Positions 37,319-46,052 of a stretch of DNA of 59,253 nucleotides are shown here, in pieces; the stretch's first letter is position 1, and each line of letters opens with the position of its first letter. The translations under genes and the position numbers were made by a program. Under the pieces are notes generated by a model. The model ran no database searches. It was not told the DNA's origin and saw nothing but the letters and a program-made list of their open reading frames with translations. The stretch is from an uncultured Frankineae bacterium (GTDB taxonomy: Bacteria > Actinomycetota > Actinomycetes > Mycobacteriales > SCTD01): the NCBI GenBank assembly GCA_902805775.1, contig CADCUB010000158.1:1-59253 (forward strand), read 5' to 3'.

Positions 37319-38344
37319 GTGGCGCTGTCGCACGTTTCCCGCAAGTCGAACAAGGTGTGGCGCGTTGTGCCGTTCCCGTGCGACGCTCCGTCGGTGGGAA
37401 CGCCCTGGTCGGCCGAGCGCACGGCGCAGCAGGCCGGCCGCGTCTCGGTGGCGGTCGTGGCGGTCGGCGCGGCGGTCGGGGTGCTGGTGCCGGACACCGG
37501 CGCAGGTCCGGCGCTGCTCGTGCTGGCCGCGCTGGTGGGGCTGCCGCACGGCGCGGTCGACCACCTCGCACTCGGCTGGGCGCGCGGGCAGGAGGGTCCG
37601 GCGCCCCTGCCGCTGCTGGTGGCGTACGGCACCGGTGCCGTGCTGGTCGCCGCGGTGGCGCTGAGCGCACCGCTGCCGGCCGTGCTCGTCCTGCTCGTCC
37701 TGTCGGCGGCGCACTTCGCGGAGGGCGAGCTCGCCTTCGACCGGCTGCGCGGTGGTCCCGGGCTGCTGCTGCCCTCCGCTGCGCTCGGCACGGCGGTCGT
37801 CGCCCTGCCGCTGCTGCTGCGGCCGGAGCCGGTCCGTCCGCTGCTGCGCGCCCTCGACCCGGGACTGCCCGCCGTGCTCGCGCAGGTGCGCGGTCCCGTC
37901 CTGCTCGCGACGGCGGCGCTGGTGCTGGCCGGCGTCGTGAGCGGGCTCGTCGCGCGCGCCTGGCGCCCGACCGCGGAGCTGGGCCTGGTCGTGGTGGCCG
38001 CGCTGCTCGCCCCGCCGCTGCTGGTCTTCGCGGCCTGGTTCGGTGCCTGGCACGCTCCGCGCCACCTCGTGCGGCTGCTCGCCCTGCAGCCGTCCGGCGA
38101 CCGGGGCCAACGCAGCGCCCGGCTGCTGCGCGGCGCGCTGCTCCCCACCGCCGCGGCCGTGGCCGGCCTGGCACTGCTCGCCGCAGCCGGCCGTGGCCTG
38201 CCGGCTGCCGTGCTCGTCGTCCTGCTGGCCCTCACCGTGCCCCACGCCGCGGTCGTGGCGCGGATCGGCGCCGTCACCGGCGCGGCGCGCGCCCGGCGGC
38301 TCGGCGCCCGCTACCCGGACACGGTCGCGTCGGGGGCGCGCTGA
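37319..38344 (+). CDS. blh: Brp/Blh-type beta-carotene 15,15'-dioxygenase
   Basis: Integral-membrane enzyme that cleaves beta-carotene to two retinal molecules, the rhodopsin chromophore. The four family histidine motifs are visible: LPHGAVDHLALG, SAAHFAEGELAF, FGAWHAPRHLVRLL and LTVPHAAVVARIG, spread over about eight transmembrane helices. The start is uncertain: GTG 37319 has a weak AGGGG nearby, whereas GTG 37355 and GTG 37394 give shorter forms (341, 329 or 316 residues) and the first 25 codons look like promoter sequence. It diverges from the rhodopsin gene, so one intergenic region probably serves both. Confidence 0.88.
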   Translation: MALSHVSRKSNKVWRVVPFPCDAPSVGTPWSAERTAQQAGRVSVAVVAVGAAVGVLVPDTGAGPALLVLAALVGLPHGAVDHLALGWARGQEGPAPLPLLVAYGTGAVLVAAVALSAPLPAVLVLLVLSAAHFAEGELAFDRLRGGPGLLLPSAALGTAVVALPLLLRPEPVRPLLRALDPGLPAVLAQVRGPVLLATAALVLAGVVSGLVARAWRPTAELGLVVVAALLAPPLLVFAAWFGAWHAPRHLVRLLALQPSGDRGQRSARLLRGALLPTAAAVAGLALLAAAGRGLPAAVLVVLLALTVPHAAVVARIGAVTGAARARRLGARYPDTVASGAR

Positions 38345-38468
38345 CCGCCGCGACCCCGGGAGAGGCACCCGCGGGCGGGCGGGACGAGTCGGGGCCTGAC
38401 CGGTCACCGGAGCGCCGCGCCTGTCAGACTGGTGGAGTACGACCACACCTGACTGAGGAGTGCTCGCG

Positions 38469-39284
38469 ATGGCCAACCCGTTCGTCCGCGGCTGGAAGTA
38501 CTTCCTGGCCCTGCTGTCCGGCAAGCTGGACGAGCACGCCGACCCGAAGATCCAGATCCAGCAGGCCATCGAGGAGGCGCAGCACACCCACCAGCGGCTG
38601 ACCCAGCAGGCGGCCGCCGTCATCGGCAACCAGCGCCAGCTGGAGATGAAGCTCGCCCGCCAGATGAGCGAGGTCGAGAAGCTGCAGGGCTCGGCCCGCC
38701 AGGCGCTCGTGCTCGCCGACCAGGCGCGGGCCGCGGGCGACGAGGCCAAGGCGCAGCGCTACGAGGAGACCGCCACGACCTTCGCGACCCAGCTGGTGGC
38801 CGCGGAGCAGACGATGGAGAACCTCAAGAGCATGCACGACCAGGCGCTGCGCGCGGCCGAGCAGGCCAAGGAGGCGGTCGAGCAGAACGCCAACCGGCTG
38901 CAGCAGAAGCTCGCCGAGCGCAGCCAGCTGCTCACGCAGCTCGAGCAGGCCAAGATGCAGGAGCAGGTCTCGGCCAGCCTGTCGTCGATGTCGGAGCTGT
39001 CCGCGCCCGGGAGCACCCCCAACCTCAACGAGGTGCGCGACAAGATCGAGGCGCGCTACGCCAAGGCGCTCGGCCAGGCCGAGCTCGCCGAGAACAGCGT
39101 CGAGGGACGCATGCGCGAGGTCGAGCGCAGCTCGCTGGAGTTCGCCGGCACCTCTCGGCTCGAGCAGATCCGCGCCAGCATGTCGGGAGGTGCGCTGTCC
39201 GCACCGCCGAGCGCGACGGCGCCGCCACTGACCAGCGGCACGCCGGCGACCCCGGTGGCCGAGGGCGACGCCGAGAAGGCTTGA
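38469..39284 (+). CDS. pspA: Phage shock protein A (PspA/IM30)
   Basis: A 271-residue ESCRT-III-like protein that coats and stabilises damaged membranes. It starts [25 protein letters not shown] and is almost entirely helical, with a long Gln/Glu/Ala-rich coiled coil from about residue 25 to 225, then a disordered Ala/Pro/Thr tail. ATG 38469 has GAGGAG nine bases upstream. pspM follows after six bases. In Mycobacterium tuberculosis pspA (Rv2744c) directly follows clgR; here 2.9 kb of phototrophy genes lie between them. Confidence 0.94.
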   Translation: MANPFVRGWKYFLALLSGKLDEHADPKIQIQQAIEEAQHTHQRLTQQAAAVIGNQRQLEMKLARQMSEVEKLQGSARQALVLADQARAAGDEAKAQRYEETATTFATQLVAAEQTMENLKSMHDQALRAAEQAKEAVEQNANRLQQKLAERSQLLTQLEQAKMQEQVSASLSSMSELSAPGSTPNLNEVRDKIEARYAKALGQAELAENSVEGRMREVERSSLEFAGTSRLEQIRASMSGGALSAPPSATAPPLTSGTPATPVAEGDAEKA

Positions 39285-39290
39285 CCTGCG

Positions 39291-39995
39291 GTGACCGTGT
39301 TCGAGCCCGACCGCAGGCTGGCCAAGCGGCTGACCCGTGAGGCGCGGCTCGCCGCGCAGGCCTCGGCGCACGCCCACGCCAAGCAGGTCCGGGCCGCACG
39401 TCGCGTCGAGCGCGCCCGGCTGAGGGCGCGCCGGGCACTGCCCTGGCAGGGCGGGACGGTGGTCGCCAGCACGGCGCTGGTGGTCGCCGGCGCCGGGCCG
39501 GACCAGGCTCTCGGCGTCGTCGGCCTGCTGGCTCTGGTCGCCGGTGTGCGCTCGGTCGCGGCCCTCCTCCGGCCGCCGCCGCAGGCCGTCCCCGCGCTGC
39601 CGCCGACTCCGCCGGTGGCGCCGCCGCCCGATCCGCGCAGCGCGGCCTGGCCGGCGGTCCGCCGACTGGAGGGAGTGCGCTACGAGCTCGTCCGGCTCAT
39701 CCCGCTGGTCGCTCCGGTCGGTCGGGCGGTCGCCGACGAGGCGTGGCGCGCCGCGGGGGAGGCCGACGCCGCGCTGCGCTGGCAGGCGGCCCGGCTCGCC
39801 GCTGTCGAGCCGCACCGCGGCGCCGAGCCCGAGCTGATGCGCCCGCTCTACGCCGGCGTGCAGGCGCAGGAACGGCTGGTCGTGGCCGTCGCCGACCTGG
39901 TCGCGGCCAGCGCCGATCCGATGGCCACGCGCCGGCTTCAGGACGCCACCGACGCGCTGCACGGCCTGGCGCAGGGACTGCGCGAGGTCCGCTGA
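39291..39995 (+). CDS. pspM: PspM-like phage-shock envelope stress membrane protein
   Basis: A 234-residue protein in the position and with the layout of mycobacterial Rv2743c (PspM). A basic, Ala/Arg-rich N-terminal helix (residues 1-50) is followed by two transmembrane segments (about 52-68 and 70-90), a Pro-rich linker and a C-terminal helical domain. The GTG start is six bases after the pspA stop. In mycobacteria PspM is a membrane partner of PspA and ClgR. No pspN gene follows. Confidence 0.8.
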   Translation: MTVFEPDRRLAKRLTREARLAAQASAHAHAKQVRAARRVERARLRARRALPWQGGTVVASTALVVAGAGPDQALGVVGLLALVAGVRSVAALLRPPPQAVPALPPTPPVAPPPDPRSAAWPAVRRLEGVRYELVRLIPLVAPVGRAVADEAWRAAGEADAALRWQAARLAAVEPHRGAEPELMRPLYAGVQAQERLVVAVADLVAASADPMATRRLQDATDALHGLAQGLREVR

Positions 39996-40053
39996 CCCTC
40001 GCGCCTGCGGGCGGCAGGCGTGCTCCGCCTGCGCAGAGGGAAGGCGCTCGGCC

Positions 40054-40833
40054 ATGACCGCACCCGCCGTCCCGTCCTCGACCGCTGCCCTGCCCGCAGG
40101 CGGCGCCATGCCGCTGCTCGGGTTCGGCACCTGGCAGATCACCGGCCCGGCGGCACAGCAGGCCACCGAGGCGGCCCTGGCCGCCGGCTACCGCCACGTC
40201 GACACCGCCACCGTCTACGGCAACGAGCGTGAGGTCGGCGCGGCGCTGCGCGCAGGCGGCGTCCCGGCGGACGAGGTCTTCGTGACGACCAAGTGCCCGC
40301 CGGAGAAGGCGGGCTCGGCCCGCGCCGTGCTGGAGGAGAGCCTGTCGCTGCTCGGGGTGGAACGCGTCGACCTGTGGCTCGTCCACGCCCCCGGCGGGGG
40401 CGTGCCGATGTGGGAGTCGTTCGTCGCGGCCCGCGAGGCCGGCCTTGTCCGCGACATCGGCGTCAGCAACTACAGCCTCCAGGCGCTCGACGAGTGCGAG
40501 CGCGCCACCGGGGTCATGCCCGCCGTCAACCAGATCCGGTGGAGCCCGCTGCTGTACGACGCGGCCGTCGAGCAGGGCCACCGCGACCGCGGCGTCGTCC
40601 TCGAGGGCTACAGCGCGCTGCGCGGCGGCACCCTCGACCACCCGGTCATCACCGGCCTCGCCGACCGCCTCGGCCGTACGCCCGCGCAGGTCATCGTGCG
40701 CTGGCACCTCGAGCACGGCACCGTCGTCATCCCGAAGTCGACCGACCCTGAGCGCATCCGCACGAACGCCGACGTCGACGCCTTCAGCCTGTCGCCGGAC
40801 GACGTCGCGGCGCTGGACGCGCTGGGCGGGTAG
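40054..40833 (+). CDS. Aldo/keto reductase
   Basis: A 259-residue NADPH-dependent reductase of the AKR superfamily (AKR5-like). Catalytic tetrad residues appear in VDTATVYGNE (Asp and Tyr), VTTKCPPEK (Lys) and DLWLVHAPG (His); the cofactor-binding end is VVIPKSTDPERIRTN. ATG 40054 follows GGAAGG. It ends convergently with the Nei-like genes. Substrate unknown; members often act on diketogluconate or methylglyoxal-like carbonyls. Confidence 0.92.
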   Translation: MTAPAVPSSTAALPAGGAMPLLGFGTWQITGPAAQQATEAALAAGYRHVDTATVYGNEREVGAALRAGGVPADEVFVTTKCPPEKAGSARAVLEESLSLLGVERVDLWLVHAPGGGVPMWESFVAAREAGLVRDIGVSNYSLQALDECERATGVMPAVNQIRWSPLLYDAAVEQGHRDRGVVLEGYSALRGGTLDHPVITGLADRLGRTPAQVIVRWHLEHGTVVIPKSTDPERIRTNADVDAFSLSPDDVAALDALGG

Positions 40834-40848
40834 CCGGCCCCCGCACCG

Positions 40849-40909
40849 CGCTCGTCCGCCCGCACCGACGTCCCGACGGCCCTCACGGCGCGGCCCGGAC
40901 GGACGAGCG
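40849..40909. terminator. Inverted repeat between convergent genes
   Basis: CGCTCGTCCG (40849-40858) and its exact reverse complement (40900-40909) flank 41 bases between the aldo/keto reductase and the Nei-like gene, which converge. It probably terminates transcription from both sides. Confidence 0.5.
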
Positions 40910-40924
40910 GCCGCACGCCGGGCC

Positions 40925-41779
40925 TCAGGGGCGGTACGACGTGCGGCCGAGCGGGCGCTCGCGGCGCAGCGGTGCCCGCACCCGGGCGGGTGAGGGGCCG
41001 AGCTGGTCGCGGGGGCACCAGTAGGTCAGCCGGGCGTACGGCGGGTCGCCCTGCTCGGCGGCCGCGATCCGCGTCCCGCAGCGCCGGCACGGCCGCCCGC
41101 TGCGCTCGAAGACCCAGTGCAGCTCGCGGGGGCGCAGCGAGCCGGTCGTCGACTGCTCCCAGCGGTCCCGGTTCGCGAGCATCAGCCGGCGGCCCCGGTC
41201 GACCAGAGCGGGCAGGTCGGGCACCTCGGCCACCCGCAGCCACGGCGTGAGCCCGCGCAGGAACAGCAGCTCGCAGCGGTAGAGGTTGCCGAGCCCGGCG
41301 AGGTTGCGCTGGTCGAGCAGGGCCAGGCCGATCTGCGCGTCGGGCTGTGCGCGCAGGCGCCGGACGGCCTCGTCGAGGTCCCAGTCCGGGCCGAGCAGGT
41401 CCGGTCCGAGGTGTCCCACGACCGCGTCCTCGTCGGCCGTGTCGAGCAGCTCCACGACGGGCAGCCGGTAGCCGACGGCCTGCCAGGACGCGGTCTCGAG
41501 CACGGCCCGCACCTGCCAGTCCGGACCGCCCGTCCACCGGTCCCCGGGGCGGTAGAGGTGCCAGGAGCCGTCCATCCGGAAGTGCGTGTGCAGGCTCAGA
41601 CCGCCGGACAGGCGGGTCAGCAGGTGCTTGCCGCGCGGCACGACCTCGAGGACCGACCGTCCGGACAGGTCGGCCGTCGCCAGCTGCGGCACGCGGAAGT
41701 CGCTGCGCAGCAGCACGTCTCCCGCAAGGGCCTCGTGCAGCCGCTTGCCCGCCAGCCAGACGGTGTCGCCCTCAGGCAC
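40925..41779 (-). CDS. nei: Fpg/Nei-family DNA glycosylase (copy 1)
   Basis: A 284-residue base-excision enzyme of the Fpg/endonuclease VIII family. GTG 41779 gives the N-terminal VPEGDTVW, where, after Met removal, the catalytic Pro2-Glu3 pair is exposed. The H2TH region DQRNLAGLGNLYRCELLF and a C-terminal zinc finger (CRRCG near residue 240 and a later YWCPRDQ) are present; the final finger seems to have Cys-x2-Cys then Cys followed by Asp instead of a second Cys, so metal binding may be altered. It is eight bases downstream of a paralogue. Confidence 0.88.
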   Translation of the reverse strand: MPEGDTVWLAGKRLHEALAGDVLLRSDFRVPQLATADLSGRSVLEVVPRGKHLLTRLSGGLSLHTHFRMDGSWHLYRPGDRWTGGPDWQVRAVLETASWQAVGYRLPVVELLDTADEDAVVGHLGPDLLGPDWDLDEAVRRLRAQPDAQIGLALLDQRNLAGLGNLYRCELLFLRGLTPWLRVAEVPDLPALVDRGRRLMLANRDRWEQSTTGSLRPRELHWVFERSGRPCRRCGTRIAAAEQGDPPYARLTYWCPRDQLGPSPARVRAPLRRERPLGRTSYRP

Positions 41780-41787
41780 TGCAGCGC

Positions 41788-42690
41788 TCAGCCACGCGCG
41801 TAGCCCGGCCGGCCGGCCGTCCGCCGCGTCCGCGACCCGAACGACTCCTCGTTCACCCCGCGCCGCAGCCCCGGCCGGGTCGGCCGCTGCTCCAGCGTCG
41901 GGAAGGGGCCCGGCTGGCAGTGCGGGCACCACCAGGTCTCGCGGGCGTACGGCTGCCCCGTCACGCTGTCGCGGAACGCCACGGGCGTCGCGCAGCGGCG
42001 GCACGGGCGCTCGGCGCGGCCGTACACCCAGTGGGTCATCCCGCGCCGGGTGTCGCCGGTCGTCACCTGCCCCGGGTGCTCCAGCGAGTGGCGCATCATC
42101 CGCCGGGCGAGCCGCACGGCCGCCCGCAGGTCGACGGCGCGCACCGGCGTCCAGGGCGAGACCCCGCGCAGGTAGCAGGTCTCGACCGCCCACAGGTTGC
42201 CGATGCCGGCCAGGTTCCGCTGGTCGAGCAGCGCCTCGACCACCGGCCGGTCGGGGTCGGCGGACAGCCGGCGCACCGCCTCGTCCTCGTCCCAGCCCGG
42301 CCCCAGCACGTCGGGTCCGAGATGGCCCAGCACCCGGTGCTCGTCGGCCGTCCGCACGAGCTCGACCACCGGCATGCGCAGGGCGTACGCCGTCGGCCCG
42401 TCGGTGCGCAGCACCAGCCGCACGTCGTCGTCCAGGTCCTTCGGCAGCGCCTTGCCGGGGCCCACGACCTGCCACGCGCCGTCCATCTCGAAGTGCGTGT
42501 GCAGGGTGACGCCCTCCGAGAAGCGGGTGAGCATGTGCTTGCCGTAGGAGTCGAACGCGGTGACGGTCTGCCCCGACAGGTCGGCGGTCGCGTGCTGCGG
42601 CACCCGGAAGTCCGACGCCACGACGCTGCGCCCGACCAGCTGCTCGCGCAGGCGCCGGGCGGCCTTCCAGACGCTGTCCCCCTCCGGCAC
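41788..42690 (-). CDS. nei: Fpg/Nei-family DNA glycosylase (copy 2)
   Basis: A 300-residue paralogue of the next gene on the same strand. It begins VPEGDSVWKAARRL with catalytic Pro2-Glu3, has DQRNLAGIGNLWAVETCYLRG in the H2TH region (described by its ends DQRNLAGIGN and CYLRG) and a complete four-Cys zinc finger (CRRCATP ... WWCPHCQPG). GTG 42690 follows GGGAGG. The two genes look like an old tandem duplication: the N-termini, FRVPQ segment and overall layout agree, but the sequences have diverged. It probably removes oxidised bases. Confidence 0.92.
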   Translation of the reverse strand: MPEGDSVWKAARRLREQLVGRSVVASDFRVPQHATADLSGQTVTAFDSYGKHMLTRFSEGVTLHTHFEMDGAWQVVGPGKALPKDLDDDVRLVLRTDGPTAYALRMPVVELVRTADEHRVLGHLGPDVLGPGWDEDEAVRRLSADPDRPVVEALLDQRNLAGIGNLWAVETCYLRGVSPWTPVRAVDLRAAVRLARRMMRHSLEHPGQVTTGDTRRGMTHWVYGRAERPCRRCATPVAFRDSVTGQPYARETWWCPHCQPGPFPTLEQRPTRPGLRRGVNEESFGSRTRRTAGRPGYARG

Positions 42691-42759
42691 GGCCCCATCC
42701 TCCCCCCGGCCGCGCGGGACGCACCTGCCGGGAGACGATGGCCCGATGAGGGGGTGCTG

Positions 42760-44943
42760 GTGAGCGGCACCGCGCGCGACGTGCTGCGCGAGACCGTCGC
42801 CGTGGACCGGGCCGGGCTGCAGGGACGGGACGGGCTGCGGACGGCGCTGGGGGTCGGTCTGCCGCTGCTGGTCGGCATCGCCGTCGACCGCCCGCTCGAC
42901 GGCCTGGCCGCCGCCGGCGGCGCCTTCGCCGCGGGCTTCGCGGTCTTCGCCTCCGGCTACCGCGCCCGGTTGAGCGCGGTGCTGCTCGCCACCGCGGGGG
43001 TGGCCGTGTCGACGTTCGTCGGCGCCGCCGTGGGCGAGGTGCTGTGGCTGTTCGCCGTCACGGCGGCGGTGTGGGGCTTCGTCGCCGGGATGCTCGTCAG
43101 CCTCGGCGTCGCCGCCGGCACGATCGGCGTGCAGTCGGTCATCGGGCTGCTCGTCATCACGCAGTACCCCATGCCGCTGGCCGACGGCCTCGGCCGGGCC
43201 GGGCTGGTGCTGCTCGGCGGCCTGGTGCAGGTGGTCCTGCTGCTGACGGCCTGGCCGCTGCGCCGCTCCCCGGCCGAGCGGTCGGCCCTCGCCGACGTCT
43301 ACCGCTCGCTCGGGGCCTACGCCGCCGCGCTGCCGGCCGGCGTCGCCGAGCCGCCGGACCTGCAGCCGCTGGCGCAGGCGCGCCGGGCCCTGCGCGACCC
43401 CCAGCCGTTCCTGCGCGACGAGCACGCGCTGGTCTTCGCCGGGCTGCACGACCAGGCCGAGCAGGTGCGCACGACGCTCGCCGCGCTCGCCCTCGTGCGC
43501 GACCGGCTCCTCGGCTCCCCGACGCGGGCGGGCGCCGTCGCACAGCTGGACGCGCTGGCCGTCGAGGCGGCGTCGGTGCTCGACGAGATCGCCGCCGCCG
43601 CGCGCCTGCCCCGCTCGGCGGCCCGCATGGCGGCGCTGACCGCGGCCGGTCCGGAGGGCTCGCCCGAGCGCTGGCGCCGGCTCGGGCGCGCGGCCACCTC
43701 CCTGCGCGAGGCGGCCGCGGCTGCCGGTCCGGCGCAGGGCCACGTCGGCGCCTCCCTGGTCGGTGAGCTCGAGCGCCTCGCGACCACGCTGCTGGGCGAG
43801 CTCGAGGCGGTCGCGCGGCTGTCCCGCGCCACCTCGGGGCCGCTCCCGCAGCGCGTCCGGTCGCGCGCCTGGACCGACGCCGTCCCGACGCTGCGCGCCC
43901 ACCTGACCCTGCGCTCGGCCGTGCTCCGGCATGCGCTGCGCCTGGCCGGCACGCTCGGCGTCGGCACCGCGCTGGCGGGCCAGCTGCCGTTCGAGCACCG
44001 CTACTGGCTGCCCCTGACCGCGCTGGTCGTGCTCAAGCCCGACTTCCGGTCCACCTTCACCCGCGGGATCGGCCGCGTCCTGGGGACGGCGGGAGGCGCC
44101 GTCGTCGCCTCGGGGGTGGTCGCCGCCCTGCAGCCCGGGCCGCTGCTGCTCACGCTGCTCGTCGTGCTGGCCGCCTGGGGCTGCTACACGGTCCTGTTCG
44201 CCAACTACGCGCTGTTCGGGCTGTGCGTGACGGCCTTCGTCGTGTTCCTGCTCGGCTTCGCCGGCCTGCCGGCGCTCAGCACCGTCGACGACCGCCTGCT
44301 CGCGACCGTGCTCGGCGGCGGGCTCGCCCTGCTGGCCTACGTCGTGTGGCCGACGTGGGAGCGCGTGCGCGTGGCCGAGCAGCTCGCCCGGCTGCTCGAC
44401 GCGCAGGCCGGCTACGCCGCGAGGCTGCTCGAGCAGTACGCCGACCTGTCCTCGCCCGAGCAGTCCGGCCTCGAGGAGCTGCGGGCGTCGGCCCGGCTGG
44501 CCCGCAGCAACGCCGAGGCGTCCGTCGCCCGGGCGCTGGCCGAGCCCCCCGGACGGCCCCGGGGGATCAGCGCCGAGCAGGCGGCGGCGGTCGGATCGCA
44601 CGCCCGGTCGTACGCCCTGGCCGCGCTCGCGCTGCACGCCCACCTGCCCGCAGCGCGCCCGGTCGCGGTGCGCCCGGCCCTGCTCGCCCTGGCCACGGAG
44701 CTGCGGGCGGCCCTCGGCGAGCTCGCCGCCGCGCTGCGCGAGGGCCGGCCGCCCGTGCCCGAGAACGGTCTGGCGCAGGCCCGGGAGCAGCTGCGGGAGG
44801 CGCTCGACGTCCGGGTGCGCGCCGATCCGACCACTGCGCTCGACGCCGCCGTCCTCGACGTCGAGACGGCCGCTGTGGTGGAGGCCGCGAACGCCGTCGC
44901 GGACGTCCTGCGCGGCCGCGCGGCGCGGGTCCCGCCCGGCTGA
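42760..44943 (+). CDS. FUSC-family membrane protein (aromatic acid exporter-like)
   Basis: A 727-residue protein with two hydrophobic blocks of about five to six helices (residues 25-160 and 385-530) separated by a long helical cytoplasmic region, and a C-terminal helical domain of about 190 residues. The second block contains HRYWLPLTALVVLKPDFRST and VLGTAGGAVVASG, typical of FUSC/ArAE exporters. GTG 42760 follows GAGGGGG. It diverges from the Nei-like gene and ends about 80 bases before oleA; a link to the ole products is possible but not shown. Confidence 0.85.
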   Translation: MSGTARDVLRETVAVDRAGLQGRDGLRTALGVGLPLLVGIAVDRPLDGLAAAGGAFAAGFAVFASGYRARLSAVLLATAGVAVSTFVGAAVGEVLWLFAVTAAVWGFVAGMLVSLGVAAGTIGVQSVIGLLVITQYPMPLADGLGRAGLVLLGGLVQVVLLLTAWPLRRSPAERSALADVYRSLGAYAAALPAGVAEPPDLQPLAQARRALRDPQPFLRDEHALVFAGLHDQAEQVRTTLAALALVRDRLLGSPTRAGAVAQLDALAVEAASVLDEIAAAARLPRSAARMAALTAAGPEGSPERWRRLGRAATSLREAAAAAGPAQGHVGASLVGELERLATTLLGELEAVARLSRATSGPLPQRVRSRAWTDAVPTLRAHLTLRSAVLRHALRLAGTLGVGTALAGQLPFEHRYWLPLTALVVLKPDFRSTFTRGIGRVLGTAGGAVVASGVVAALQPGPLLLTLLVVLAAWGCYTVLFANYALFGLCVTAFVVFLLGFAGLPALSTVDDRLLATVLGGGLALLAYVVWPTWERVRVAEQLARLLDAQAGYAARLLEQYADLSSPEQSGLEELRASARLARSNAEASVARALAEPPGRPRGISAEQAAAVGSHARSYALAALALHAHLPAARPVAVRPALLALATELRAALGELAAALREGRPPVPENGLAQAREQLREALDVRVRADPTTALDAAVLDVETAAVVEAANAVADVLRGRAARVPPG

Positions 44944-45023
44944 CGGCAGTGCCCGCCGCGCCGGCTGCCAGACTTGTCGCTCCGGCACACATCGGCACGG
45001 GCAGATCTGGGGAACTGGGACGG

Positions 45024-46052
45024 ATGAGAGCAGCACAGCGGTACGAGCAGGTCGTCATCAGCGGACTCGCGCACGTCGACGCGCCGCATGCCGTCACGTC
45101 GTCGGACATCGAGTCGCAGATGACGCGCACCTACGAGCGCCTGGGCATCGAACCGGGCCTGCTCGAGGGGCTGTCGGGCATCGCCGAGCGCCGCGTCTGG
45201 GACGCGGGGACCAAGCCCAGCACCGTCGCCGCCGCGGCCGGCGAGCTCGCCCTGGCCGACAGCGGCGTCGACCGGGCCGACATCGGCGCCCTGCTCAACA
45301 CCTCCGTCTGCCGCGACTACCTCGAGCCGTCGACCGCGAGCCTGGCGCACGGGCTCATGGGCCTGCCGACCGAGGCCGTCAACTTCGACATCGGCAACGC
45401 CTGCCTGGGCTTCGTCAACGGGATGAACGTCGTCGCCGGCATGATCGAGCGCGGTGAGATCGAGCACGGCATCGTCGTCAACGGCGAGACGAGCCGCTTC
45501 ACCATGGAGGCCACGATCGAGCGCCTGGCCTCCGAGGGCTGCGACGACACGATGTTCCGCGAGCAGTTCGCCACGCTGACGCTGGGCTCCGGCTCGGTCG
45601 CGATGGTGCTCTCGCGCGCCGACTCCCCCGAGCAGGGACGACGCTTCCTGGGCGGCCTGAGCCGCGCGGGCACGCAGCACGCGAACCTGTGCACCGGGGA
45701 GGTGCACGAGATGCGCACCGACACCAAGGGCCTGCTGCTGGCCGGGCTCGAGCTCGCCGCGCAGACCTGGAAGGAGGCGCTCAGCGCGTTCGACTGGGAC
45801 TCCCAGGGTCACGACACCTACGTCGTGCACCAGGTGAGCAAGACGCACACCAAGGCGGTCTGCGACACCCTCGGCCTGGAGATCGAGCGGTTCCCGCTCA
45901 TCTACCCGCACTTCGGCAACATCGGCCCGGCCGGCGTGCCGACCGTGCTGTCCAAGGCGGTGCAGGACGGCACCGTCACGGCCGGCGACAAGGTGATGCT
46001 GCTCGGCGTCGGCAGCGGCATCAACACCGCGGCCGCCGAGATCGCCTGGTGA
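45024..46052 (+). CDS. oleA: OleA: 3-oxoacyl-ACP synthase III-type thiolase of olefin synthesis
   Basis: OleA joins two fatty acyl-CoA chains head to head to a beta-keto acid. The 342-residue thiolase-fold protein has nucleophile Cys127 in DIGNACLGFVNGM, a His in YVVHQVSKTHT and an Asn in YPHFGNIGPAGVP, the FabH-type triad. Glu101 (RDYLEPSTASLAHG) is 26 residues before the Cys, the spacing of the catalytic Glu that distinguishes Xanthomonas OleA from FabH. ATG 45024 follows GGGA. It opens a four-gene operon; the OleB GTG overlaps its stop. Confidence 0.93.
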   Translation: MRAAQRYEQVVISGLAHVDAPHAVTSSDIESQMTRTYERLGIEPGLLEGLSGIAERRVWDAGTKPSTVAAAAGELALADSGVDRADIGALLNTSVCRDYLEPSTASLAHGLMGLPTEAVNFDIGNACLGFVNGMNVVAGMIERGEIEHGIVVNGETSRFTMEATIERLASEGCDDTMFREQFATLTLGSGSVAMVLSRADSPEQGRRFLGGLSRAGTQHANLCTGEVHEMRTDTKGLLLAGLELAAQTWKEALSAFDWDSQGHDTYVVHQVSKTHTKAVCDTLGLEIERFPLIYPHFGNIGPAGVPTVLSKAVQDGTVTAGDKVMLLGVGSGINTAAAEIAW

